A stretch of DNA of 64,000 nt from the NCBI RefSeq assembly GCF_030445035.2, contig NC_080698.1, positions 3,541,501 to 3,605,500 of the forward strand. Reading direction: 5' to 3'. Position 1 is the stretch's first letter; each line of letters begins with the position of its first letter. Below the pieces are notes generated by a model. It made no database searches. It had not been told where the DNA came from and saw only the letters and a program-made list of their open reading frames with translations. This document shows, piece after piece, positions 34,401-41,632 of the stretch. Made by a program: the position numbers and the translations under genes. Source of the DNA: Dasypus novemcinctus. Its lineage: Eukaryota; Chordata; Mammalia; Cingulata; Dasypodidae.

Positions 34401-37400
34401 CCTGCCGACGCCCCAGGTGAGCCCGTCCCCCCACCTCCCGCCGCGGCAGGCGTTCTACAGCTCCGTGAAGGCTGGCTACACCGTCGGCTACGGCCTGTCC
34501 CTCGCGGCCCTGCTGGTGGCCATGGCCATCCTGAGCCTGTGCAGGTGAGGCCCGCCGAGCGCCCTCATGCCCCTCGCCCACCGCCCCCTCAGCCCCCACC
34601 GGGCAGCTCTCCTGGGTGCCGCACCCGTCCCGGCAGCTGGCTCGGCCCGGTCCCCACGGGGCGGCCCTCACGCGGGGACGGAGCGCCTGGGCCCGCGCCG
34701 GGACGGGACCTGCGCCCGCCCCCCCGCGCCCGTGCCCGGGTCGGGGCTGGCCGGGGGTCCCGCAGCCTGCGCAGCCCCCCGACCCAGCTGCCCTTGCAGG
34801 AGGCTCCGCTGCACGCGGAACTACATCCACATGCACCTCTTTGCCTCCTTCGTCCTGAGGGCGGCCGCTGTCTTCCTCAAGGACCTGGCCCTCTTCCACA
34901 GCAGCGAGGACAACCACTGCGACAAGGGCTCGGTGAGCGCCCATCGCCCGCTTCGTCCCCTCTCCCCCCTGCTGCTCTTGCTGCGCTGCCCCCTTCTAGC
35001 AGTGTCGGTCCCCTCCCGGCTGCGGCTTCGGCTTCGAGTCTCTCCCGGCCGCACAGAGCCCGCCCGCCTCCCCGTCCACAGCCTCCAGCCTCTGTGGCTA
35101 GTTTCCCACGTGACCTCGGCGAGCTCCCTACCTCAGTTTCCCCACGTGCGCACGCACTTCCGAGTTTCTTTCCACCTCTGCTATGGGCGGCGCCCCGCAG
35201 ACACGGCCTCCCTCTCTGGCGCTCGGTCCAGTTCTGGGCCTTCCCAGGGAAGGGGCACCCACCGGGTTCGTGGCCAGTCGCGTCCACGAGTAATTCTGAA
35301 CTCAGGGCCCCCTCGCGGAGTGCCCCCAGCCCCCAGGCCCTCCCCCAGCACAGGGCAGACAGCTGGAGACCAGCCCTGGCTCCCGCCCTCTCCTTGCAGT
35401 CAGTGATCTGCTGCTTCGTGAGTCACCCGAGAGGCAGTGCGTATTTCCGGGTTGCAGTACCTTCTCCCCGAAGAACAGCCCCGTGGCGGTGGGCTCTCAG
35501 GAGTATCAACAAGGGGAGAGAAAACCCAGGAGAGTGACCTTAGCCAGTCCCAGCGCTCCCCGGAGGATCTGGCCCAGGCGCTGGGAGCCAGTTCAGACGC
35601 ACCACAGAGCGGGGGAGCAGCCCGCAGCCCCCCGAGCCCTGTTAAGGGTAACGCTGGGCAACCCCCCAGCCGTTAACTGCTCTGTGCAGCTTTTCTAAGG
35701 CACGGCTACCTGGCCTGTGAAGAGCTGAGTTCCTCTTGTCATAAAGAGGGGCCAGGCAGGGGACGAGAACCCGGGTCAGTGGGGCCTGGGGGAGAACTCT
35801 CGGAGGGGGTCTCCAAGCCAAGACCCCTCGAGGGAAGGGTGGGGACCCATGCTCTGGGTATGAGGAGGGAGGAAGCTGGAGGGCTTCTTGGAAGAGGGGG
35901 CTTGGAGCCCTGGCTCGGGGCGGCTGGGCTTGATCTGAAATGGAAGCCGCTGCCAGCAGGCCCAGGAGGGCCCAAGACTCCCAGTCACGCCCCCGGGGCG
36001 TCCTGCGGGGGTCTCGACTCCGCCATTGTCCTCGCCCGCCTCCTGCTAGCTCCTCCACCCAGAGGAGGCCCCCTCCCTTACCATGTGCTCCTGCTCACCC
36101 TCCTCTTCCTCCTCGCTCCTCAGCCCCAGCCCCCTCCACATGCCCTTCCGGGCTCCACAGTCCTCACCCCACACGCGGCACACTCGGGAGACTCTTACCA
36201 ACTCCAGCAGGCATTCTCCCACACACCTCTTCCAGCACCTTCCATCCTAACTGGCATAGATGAATGAGTAGGTGTGTGTGGGGGGGATGGTTAAGTGGGT
36301 GGCTAGATGGGTGCATGGCTGCTAGATGGGTGCATGGCTGGCTGAGTAGGTGGAGGGAGAGATGGATAAAGGAAGGAAGGTTGGACCCATTATGGGTTGA
36401 GGGTTAGGTGGGTGGGTAGATGGCGAGATGAGTGCATGAGTGGGTTGATGGGTGAGTGGGGAGATGAATGGGCGGGTGGCTAGGTGAGTGGATGGGCAGT
36501 GGGTGTCTAGAAGATAAGAGGTAAATGAGTGGGGAGACAGGTGGGTGGATGGGTTGATAGGAAGATGAGTTGACGAATGGATGCATGGGTGGTAGATGAT
36601 GGGCAGTGAGTTGGTAGTGGGTTTCTGGCAGATGGCTGGGTAGACAAAGGATAAATGGGTCAATGGATGGGTGGATGGTTGGACGAGCAGGTGGATGGAC
36701 GGAAAAACGGAAAGATGGATAGATGATGGGTAGATGGATAATTAAAATCATCACCATATCCCAAGATATCAGGTATCAGGGATAATGGGAAAACCACCGA
36801 GTTCGTTTTTAAAGAGATAATGCAAAACAACTAGGAGCTTAAGTGGACTGTACTGCAACTGTCCCCCGCCCCTGAGAGAGCTGGGCGGGCAGGGACCCCC
36901 GCTGGCCCAGGGAGACCCCTCCTTGCTCCTCTCCCCGCAGGCGAGCTGTAAGGCAGCCGTGGTCTTATTCCAGTACTGTGTCATGGCCAACTTCTTCTGG
37001 CTGTTGGTGGAGGGCCTCTACCTCTACACCCTGCTCTCCGTCTCCTTCTCCGAGCGGAAGTACTTCTGGGGGTACATACTCATCGGCTGGGGTATGGTAC
37101 CAGGGTGGGCTGCCAGGCTGGGGGTGGGGACCAAGGGGCCGGGGCCCGGGGAGCTCACTCAGGCCTGGGGGGCACCGACCCAGCCTGCAGAGTTGGCATC
37201 TTGCTAGGCCACAGGTCTTGCCTGCATGTTCTCATTCTTGGCCAAGGGCTGATAAAAGTCCCCCAAGTGCCTACCCTCGGGGCCCGAGCCCGCAGGCTGC
37301 AGCTGTGGGACACACAGGCTCTGTAAACATCCTTCCCATCCCCTTCAGCCCCCAAAACACTCAGGGCCACTCTTATTCCACAAGAAGACTTGGTCAAAAT

Positions 37401-40400
37401 TAGAAAAGCACTCCCTCGAGCTGGACAGGCCCTGGGTGGTGCAGCTCTGCACAGTGGAGAACCGCGCAGCCCTGGGGGCAGCCCTGGGGACCCATCCTCT
37501 CCTCTCCCTCCCTCTCTCCGGCTGCCCTCTCCTTCTCTCCCCTGCTCCCTGGCCCCGTCCTCCCTCCTGTGGCCCCGCAGGGGTGCCCAGCACCTTCATC
37601 GTGGTGTGGACCATCGTCAAGAGCCATTTTGAGGATATCGAGTGAGTGTCGCCCACCCCTGCCCCAGCTGCCGTCACGTGGGACAGATCTCCTGGGTGGG
37701 ATGACGATGCCACCTGGGCTTGGCTGGTGGGAAAGCCACCCCACTGGGTCCAGAGGGGGACGGCCATAGCTGGGGGTGACTTGGGCCGTGGCTGCCAAGG
37801 GGTTCGCAGGCAGAGCGGGGCACAGCAGGGAGGCCTCCTGCCCTGACTTCCCGGGCTGAGGACTCCTCTCGGTCCCCCACCCACGCCCCCAGGTGCTGGG
37901 ACACCATCAAGTCCCCGATCTGGTGGATCATAAAGGGGCCCGTCCTCGCCTCCATCCTGGTAAGGCTTCCTCCACCCCTGAGAGGTGGGGACACCGAGGC
38001 CCCGGCTGACACGGGACATGAGGTCGGAGTGAAACCTGAGCTGCCCAGTGCCCAGTGCAGGGCTGTCCCCGTGTCCCCCAGGGCACCCTCTAGAGTAGAC
38101 GAGAGAACTGGGGGCCTCGTCCTTGGGGATTTGAGGTGGGGGTCAGCCCAGAGGGGCAGACCAAGGGAGGATGAGACGGAGGGGCAGTGGCCCGGGGGCT
38201 GGACACACCCCCACCCCCCAACCATGGCCTCTGCCCCCCAGATGAACTTCGTCCTGTTCATTTGCATCATCCGAATCCTGGCTCAGAAGCTGCGGCCCCC
38301 GGATGTCAGGACGAGTGACAGCAGCCCACACTCGTGAGTGCCAGCCCAGGGCCCTGCTCCCCCGCCCCCGATGGCCGCCTCCCCGGATGTCCCCCTGCCC
38401 AGAGCCTCCAGCCAACCCGTCCACGTGGCTCCCACTCTCCACCCTCACGGCCTGGCGCAGCCGCTGGGTGTCCCCGACCTCACCCGGCTGCCCTCAGCCC
38501 TTGCTGCCCTCAGCCCTTGCTGCCCTCAGACCTTGCTGCTGCTCCTGGACTCACTTCAGAGCAGGTGATCTGCCCCAGGCACACCCCTGCGGCCAAGCCG
38601 GGGGGCTGGGTCGGCAAAGCGCCCGAGGTTTGTCCACGTCTGCAGCACCTGGCCTGTGCCTGGCACATAGAAGGGGTGCAATAAGCGCACAGTGCTTGGA
38701 TGCCCTGGAGGAACCCCCAGTCTGCCAGAGAGCCAGCCCTGCCCTGAGCCCAGTGGCCCCCCAACAAAATGGCCCGTGCAGTCTCCTGGGCGTTTGTGTG
38801 CCAGGCAGTGCTAAGGGGTTTCCACGCAGCATCTCGCTTCACCCACATAGGCCCCCAAGCTGCCCCCAAACCGACACGAGCTCCTCCTCCCCCAGGAGCA
38901 CAGCTCGGCGGCGGGGGGCGGGGGGCAGAGTGTCCAGGCTGGGAAAGGGGCGAGGGCCATCCTCTGGGCATGGGAGGGCTGCACGGATAGGCGGGCGTGC
39001 GCCAGAGCCCCGAGGCTGGCAGCAGAGCCACGGGCGCAGGAAGGTGGGGTACGGGCGGCCGCGGGCAGCGAGGAGGGTCTGCCACAGGTGGGCTCCGGGG
39101 GCTCATCAGCAGTGCTGACGAGACGGGCCTGGGGCCCCCAGGCCTGGGTTCTAGAGGTCCCCCTGGGCCTGGCTTCGCTGTGGGGGTCTGTGCGGGAAGG
39201 CCCCGCACCGCTGGACTTTAGGCTTTTCTTCTGGAATCCTCTGGTTCTCTCTCGTGAGCCTGCCTGGTGTCCCTGGCGTGGCGGCATTCTGCGCAGGCAG
39301 AGCTGCCCTTGCTGTTTGAGGAAGGGGCCGTGGGGGGTCCGCAGCCCGCTGAGGGGCAGCCGTGCTCTCCTGTCCCCCAGCGCGCAGCCGCTCGCTTGGA
39401 AGAGCCGGACTCTGCCGCAAAGGGAGCTGGGGGGTGAGATGGGAACTCACGGGCAGTAAGTGGCGGAAGGCAGGGGCGGGCGCAAGAGACGGAGCGCCCC
39501 GTGGGGGGCTGGGGACTGGCAGCCCCTCTCCCCCTCCCCAGAAGCCTTCGCCCAAAAGCCTCCGCCGGGTGGGTCAGCTGTGGACGGGCTCGCGGCCAGG
39601 CAGGTCTGGGCAGCGCTCAGGGCGCGGGGCGCGGCTGGGAGCCAGGCCCGGGGGGCGCGGAGGGCCAGGCGGGCACGAGCCCCGCCCCGCGGGGAGGGAC
39701 GCGCCGTTTGGACTTAGTGTGGACCCTGCTGGCCCCCGAGGCTGGTGGAGGGGCAGCTGGTCCTTCAGAGGAGGCTAGAGTGGGCGGATCAGTGGGCAAG
39801 GGGCGGGGGGCCCGCAGTCCCCGAGAAGGTGGCGGCCGCTGGAGGAGCGCGCACAGCAGAAGGGGGGGGCGGGTGGAGCTGGGCCGAGCAGCCCTGCACT
39901 TCCCTGACTCCAGGCACAAGCCTGGGCGCCCGGCACCCGCCCGAGCCCCCTTGGGCACACTTGGTCAGCGCCCCGGGTAGAGAGGCTTCCTTCCCAGAAG
40001 CCCTCGTTCTGAGCAGGCAGTGGTCTTTCGTGGAAGCACTGCGCTTTATGCGCCCAAAGCTCTTGCGAGTTCACAGTGGACCCCGTTTCTGTCATTTGGC
40101 CCCGTTGCGCATACGCGTACCCCCTTATCTGATGGGGAGCTGGAGCCAGAGAAGGGGGCCAGGGTCTCCTCTGCCTCCCCAGGGGCTGCCACGGCCCGAG
40201 ACCCCACTGGGCGTCGTCCTCGGGCTGGCACGGACCTCTCCCCTGGCCTCCTCCAGCGGGGTGGAAAGAGGACTCTCCTTCACGCCCACCCTCCGCCCAG
40301 GCTGGGGGGCTGCGGGGGGCGGGGGAGGCCGGCCAGCAGAGGCGCTGTGGGCGCAGGCCCTGAAGGGTGGGGGGCCAGCAGCCCGCCCTCCCCCTAGCCA

Positions 40401-41632
40401 GCCCCGGCTTCCCCCCTTGTGCCCCCGGCCCTGCCGCCCCCCACGGGGCCCTGGCGTGCCCGCGCGTGTGGGCCCACGCACTGCCCACCCTTGCTGTCCC
40501 CAGGAGGCTGGCCAAGTCGACGCTCCTGCTCATCCCCCTGTTTGGGGCACACTACATCATGTTCGCCTTCTTCCCGGAAAACTTCGGGCGTGAAGCGAAA
40601 CTGGCCTTTGAGCTGGTCGTGGGCTCTTTCCAGGTACCGCCCGCCGGCTGAGGCTGCGTTCTTCTCTGGCCTTTGGCAGAATTTAGCCTGGGCCCTTGGC
40701 GACCCCGACACTGGATTCCAACTATGGGCACTGCCTGAGCACCTACTGTGTGCTTAGCTCTATGCTTAACCAGAGGCACGCAGGCCTGGGAGGGGCGGGG
40801 GGCTGGGCAGGGGCGGCACTGGAGCGCCCGGGCTCTGCGCCCACCTCCCCTGCCCTCTCTCTCCCCAGGGTTTTGTGGTGGCCATCCTCTACTGCTTCCT
40901 CAACGGCGAGGTAAGCCCCTCCCCGGCTTTGGGGGCCAGGCAACAGAACTCAGGGGGGCCTGGGGCCCAGAGCCGCCGGGAAGCACGTGTAGAGCAAGGG
41001 CGGGTGACAGCTCGCTATCCAAGTGCGGTCCTGAGAAGAGGCATCAGAGTCACCCTGCTGTTAAAAATGCAGATATCTGGGCCGGGGTCAGACCCGTTGA
41101 CCTGGAATCTGCGTTTTAACCAAACTACGTCTGCACATCAGAGTTTGAGAAGCATCTGGTTAAATGCCGTGTGCGGCGTGGGGAGGGGTGGGGGCGGCGG
41201 GTAAGGGCGGAACGGCTGTGGAGCCCTGCCTGCAAGACCCAGGCCCATCTGGACCGGCTCACGCGAGCCGGAGGCCGGGGGTGGGAAGGGCCCTGCTCTG
41301 CAACACCTGCCGCTTCCGGGTCTCCCAGCTCAGGCTCCCAGAAGAGGATGTGATTGGCTGGCTCCGCCCCCTCAGCAGACAGCGGCCCAATCAGCAGCGG
41401 GGGAGGCTCCGCAGGGGCGGGCCTGACCACGCTCCCCTCTCACAGGTGCAGGCAGAGCTGCGCAGGAAATGGCGGCACTGGCGACCCCAAGGCGCCCCCG
41501 GGCTCCCACGCCAAGTACCAGCACCCACGGGGCAGCTGCAGCGCCGTGAGCACGCAGGTCTCCATGCTGACCCACGCCAGCCCCGGCGCGCGCCGCTCCT
41601 CCAGCTTCCAGGCCGAGGCCTCCCTCGTCTGA
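13161..41632 (+). CDS. VIPR1: VIPR1, VPAC1 receptor for VIP and PACAP (13 exons)
   Basis: Class B (secretin-family) G-protein-coupled receptor of the plasma membrane. It binds VIP and PACAP and signals mainly through Gs and cAMP. The exons encode, in order: a signal peptide, the cysteine-rich hormone-binding ectodomain (exons 2-4, seven Cys), seven membrane helices (exons 5-12) and the cytoplasmic tail (exon 13). Recognisable motifs are [20 protein letters not shown], [52 protein letters not shown] and [17 protein letters not shown]. All 12 introns are GT-AG with matching phases. Exons 1-12 give 388 codons. Exon 13 then reads 153 codons to a stop at 41907 (541 aa as written), but the conserved tail ending [10 protein letters not shown] lies one base out of frame and stops at 41632. 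With that tail the length would be about 449, against 457 in human. Confidence 0.97.
15885..16190. repeat. Ancient mammalian interspersed repeat fragment
   Basis: AT-rich island with 'aatgaacatccaaatacccaattccc' early and 'catttccctacgtagctacaataccattgtcacacctaac' later. This arrangement is familiar from an old mammal-wide repeat. I cannot name the family with confidence. Confidence 0.5.
18398..18770 (-). repeat. DAS-SINE in VIPR1 intron 1
   Basis: T-rich start, DAS body and a tRNA-like head at the right end. It is flanked by the short target duplication TGTRTTAG (18390-18397 and 18771-18778). It lies antisense to VIPR1. Confidence 0.9.
22050..22158 (+). CDS. VIPR1: VIPR1 exon 2: N-terminal ectodomain helix
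   Basis: Acceptor ccccag|ggtggc, donor acag|gtgaga, 109 nt, phase 0 to 1. It begins [20 protein letters not shown] and ends EENDPENETT-like (EEDPENETT). This matches the human segment starting GGQAARLQEEC. It holds the first two ectodomain cysteines and an N-E-T glycosylation sequon. Confidence 0.95.
22159..25855 (+). other. VIPR1: VIPR1 intron 2 (3.7 kb)
   Basis: GC-rich, mostly unique sequence with a short AT-rich patch at 25085-25205. No exon or named repeat is seen. Confidence 0.75.
25856..25963 (+). CDS. VIPR1: VIPR1 exon 3: ectodomain core
   Basis: Acceptor ccacag|gctgtg, donor tgaag|gtaggg, 108 nt, phase 1 to 1. It encodes [20 protein letters not shown] and continues [16 protein letters not shown]. 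It is nearly identical to human and holds three ectodomain cysteines, the conserved Trp/Pro core of class B hormone-binding domains and an N-L-T sequon. Confidence 0.97.
26123..26290 (+). repeat. L1 ORF2 3' fragment
   Basis: Decayed sequence matching the end of L1 ORF2: 'aaaaatgggcaaaaaacttt..agacgtttctccaaagagga' corresponds to the [14 protein letters not shown] stretch, and 'atgagatatcatctcaagctg' to MRYHLTP. Heavily mutated and 5'-truncated. Confidence 0.75.
26296..26545 (-). repeat. L1 3' UTR end fragment
   Basis: Minus-strand L1 3' end containing 'atatgaggttcccgtatacccc', followed by the block also seen in plus orientation at about 53610-53760. It sits beside an older plus-strand L1 piece and appears to be a separate, strongly 5'-truncated insertion. 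Confidence 0.7.
30285..30410 (+). repeat. MIR-like fragment
   Basis: The order 'ccttgggccagtgacc..cctctgggagcctctgcttct..gaggatgaaataagat' follows the core of the mammal-wide MIR SINE. Old and diverged. Confidence 0.55.
30446..31325 (+). repeat. GATGGT/GGTGAT array with CTG runs in intron 3
   Basis: About 880 bp of degenerate triplet-phase repeats (GATGGTGATGGTG...). It includes three uninterrupted CTG runs at 30515-30538 (8 units), 30693-30713 (7) and 31182-31205 (8). A block near 30750-30850 recurs near 31010-31095, so larger duplications also shaped it. The long minus-strand frame of His, Ser and Ile here is a product of the repeat, not a gene. Confidence 0.9.
31431..31690 (+). repeat. 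Polypyrimidine (CCTTCCTC) tract in intron 3
   Basis: About 260 bp of nearly pure C/T on the sense strand, directly downstream of the triplet array. Low-complexity DNA. Confidence 0.85.
32653..32759 (+). CDS. VIPR1: VIPR1 exon 4: end of ectodomain
   Basis: Acceptor cacccag|gtcgca; donor chosen gccgag|gtgggc, 107 nt, phase 1 to 0. It begins [20 protein letters not shown], continues [16 protein letters not shown], and carries the last two ectodomain cysteines. The nearer donor candidate tcag|gttggg would end in phase 1, which does not fit the phase-0 exon 5, so I reject it. The linker NNKTSGWAE contains an extra N-K-T sequon compared with human GLDDKAAS. Confidence 0.85.
32760..34449 (+). other. 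VIPR1: VIPR1 intron 4 (1.7 kb)
   Basis: Its first third is a minisatellite (32782-33265). The remainder is unique and GC-rich. No other feature is seen. Confidence 0.75.
32782..33265 (+). repeat. 32-bp minisatellite next to the exon 4 donor
   Basis: About 15 imperfect copies of a unit like GCGCCTGGCCACCAGCCCCT plus GGTCCACCCTGG. Unit starts at 32887 and 32919 give an exact 32-bp period. Some units are replaced by a shorter 'cccacacccaccccag' variant. It starts only about 22 bp after the splice donor. Confidence 0.9.
34450..34544 (+). CDS. VIPR1: VIPR1 exon 5: membrane helix 1
   Basis: Acceptor ccgcggcag|gcgttc, donor tgcag|gtgagg, 95 nt, phase 0 to 2. It begins [20 protein letters not shown] and continues [12 protein letters not shown]. 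The helix and the ligand-pocket Lys (SVK) are conserved. The 5' edge is less certain: human has QQTMFY before this point, and an alternative in-phase acceptor at 34417 would add 11 residues ([11 protein letters not shown]) that look non-homologous. Confidence 0.85.
34800..34932 (+). CDS. VIPR1: VIPR1 exon 6: membrane helix 2
   Basis: Acceptor cttgcag|gaggct, donor ctcg|gtgagc, 133 nt, phase 2 to 0. It contains [20 protein letters not shown] and [20 protein letters not shown]. The helix-2 Arg of VLRAAAVF and the KD pair are kept; in human VPAC1 these are residues tied to VIP binding. Confidence 0.95.
34933..36940 (+). other. VIPR1: VIPR1 intron 6 (2.0 kb)
   Basis: Unique GC-rich DNA, then a GGAT-type minisatellite at 36256-36745. 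No exon is seen. Confidence 0.75.
36256..36745 (+). repeat. Degenerate (TGGA/GGGT)n minisatellite in intron 6
   Basis: About 490 bp of imperfect 4-bp-based repeats (gggtggatggg, gatgagtg) on the sense strand, ending about 195 bp before exon 7. Confidence 0.9.
36941..37091 (+). CDS. VIPR1: VIPR1 exon 7: helices 3 and 4 start
   Basis: Acceptor ccccgcag|gcgagc, donor ctggg|gtatgg, 151 nt, phase 0 to 1. It encodes [40 protein letters not shown] and [11 protein letters not shown]. It includes the helix-3 Cys that pairs with extracellular loop 2, the [15 protein letters not shown] core and the GWG of helix 4. It is one codon shorter than human (SFSERK versus SFFSERK). Confidence 0.97.
37092..37580 (+). 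other. VIPR1: VIPR1 intron 7
   Basis: 489 bp with an ordinary pyrimidine-rich 3' end. Nothing else is seen. Confidence 0.8.
37581..37641 (+). CDS. VIPR1: VIPR1 exon 8: helix 4
   Basis: Acceptor ccccgcag|gggtgc, donor atcga|gtgagt, 61 nt, phase 1 to 2. It encodes [20 protein letters not shown]. To my recollection the human exon is also 61 nt. Confidence 0.95.
37893..37959 (+). CDS. VIPR1: VIPR1 exon 9: extracellular loop 2 and helix 5
   Basis: Acceptor cccccag|gtgctg, donor atcctg|gtaagg, 67 nt, phase 2 to 0. It encodes [20 protein letters not shown] then IL. The CW pair of loop 2 is kept. The N-S-S sequon present in human (DTINSSLWW) is absent here (DTIKSPIWW). Confidence 0.96.
38242..38333 (+). 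CDS. VIPR1: VIPR1 exon 10: helix 5 end and intracellular loop 3
   Basis: Acceptor ccccag|atgaac, donor cactc|gtgagt, 92 nt, phase 0 to 2. It encodes [20 protein letters not shown] then [10 protein letters not shown]. The basic RILxQKLR stretch is the G-protein-coupling part of loop 3. The ATG-initial codon is an exon edge, not a start. Confidence 0.95.
38334..40503 (+). other. VIPR1: VIPR1 intron 10 (2.2 kb)
   Basis: GC-rich. It holds a 16-bp tandem triplication (38488-38535) and a MIR-like scrap near 38635-38700 (tgcctggcacatag..tgcaataa). Otherwise unique; no exon is seen. Confidence 0.75.
38488..38535 (+). repeat. Three tandem copies of a 16-bp unit
   Basis: CTGCCCTCAGCCCTTG three times, with one substitution in the last copy. 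Confidence 0.9.
40504..40633 (+). CDS. VIPR1: VIPR1 exon 11: helix 6 and extracellular loop 3
   Basis: Acceptor cccccag|gaggct, donor ttccag|gtaccg, 130 nt, phase 2 to 0. It encodes [40 protein letters not shown] and SFQ. The PLFG turn of helix 6 and the loop-3 ENF region are conserved. Confidence 0.97.
40869..40910 (+). CDS. VIPR1: VIPR1 exon 12: helix 7
   Basis: Acceptor ccccag|ggtttt, donor ggcgag|gtaagc, 42 nt, phase 0 to 0. It encodes [14 protein letters not shown], the class B helix-7 signature. A 42-nt micro-exon is the usual arrangement in this family. Confidence 0.97.
41035..41160 (+). repeat. MER5-like hAT transposon fragment
   Basis: Segments 'gcatcagagtcaccctg', 'ttaaaaatgcagat', 'gggccggggtcagac' and the end 'cacatcagagtttgagaa' fall in the order of the mammal-wide MER5 (hAT-Charlie) non-autonomous element, with internal losses. 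Confidence 0.6.
41345..41430. promoter_or_regulatory. Paired inverted CCAAT boxes with GC boxes
   Basis: ATTGG at 41353-41357 and CCAAT at 41387-41391 are in opposite orientation about 34 bp apart. GC-box-like CTCCGCCCCCTC lies between them and 'aggggcgggcc' follows. This spacing is typical of NF-Y promoter modules. Function here is inference; it overlaps intron 12. Confidence 0.4.
41446..41632 (+). CDS. VIPR1: VIPR1 exon 13: cytoplasmic tail, out of frame as written
   Basis: Acceptor ctcacag|gtgcag, phase 0. It opens [19 protein letters not shown] as in human ([19 protein letters not shown]). At the C5G3 run (41495-41502) the homologous tail moves to another frame. The conserved end ([27 protein letters not shown], stop at 41630-41632) is then readable only in that frame. 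The continuous frame instead runs on to a stop at 41907 with Pro/Arg-rich non-homologous sequence. One surplus base, real or from sequencing, explains this. The expected last residues SLV form a PDZ-ligand-like end. Confidence 0.9.

Larger units (their letters stand above)
40911..41445 (+). other. VIPR1: VIPR1 intron 12
   Basis: 535 bp. It holds a MER5-like DNA transposon piece (41035-41160) and a CCAAT/GC-box cluster (41345-41430) just before the last exon. Confidence 0.8.

Noticed and set aside
34417-34449. Alternative acceptor for exon 5 at ccccag|gtgagc
   Set aside because: In phase, but has a weaker pyrimidine tract and adds 11 residues with no counterpart in VPAC1.
34251-35537. 428-codon plus-strand frame
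   Set aside because: It crosses VIPR1 exons 5 and 6 in the wrong frame and reads through introns.
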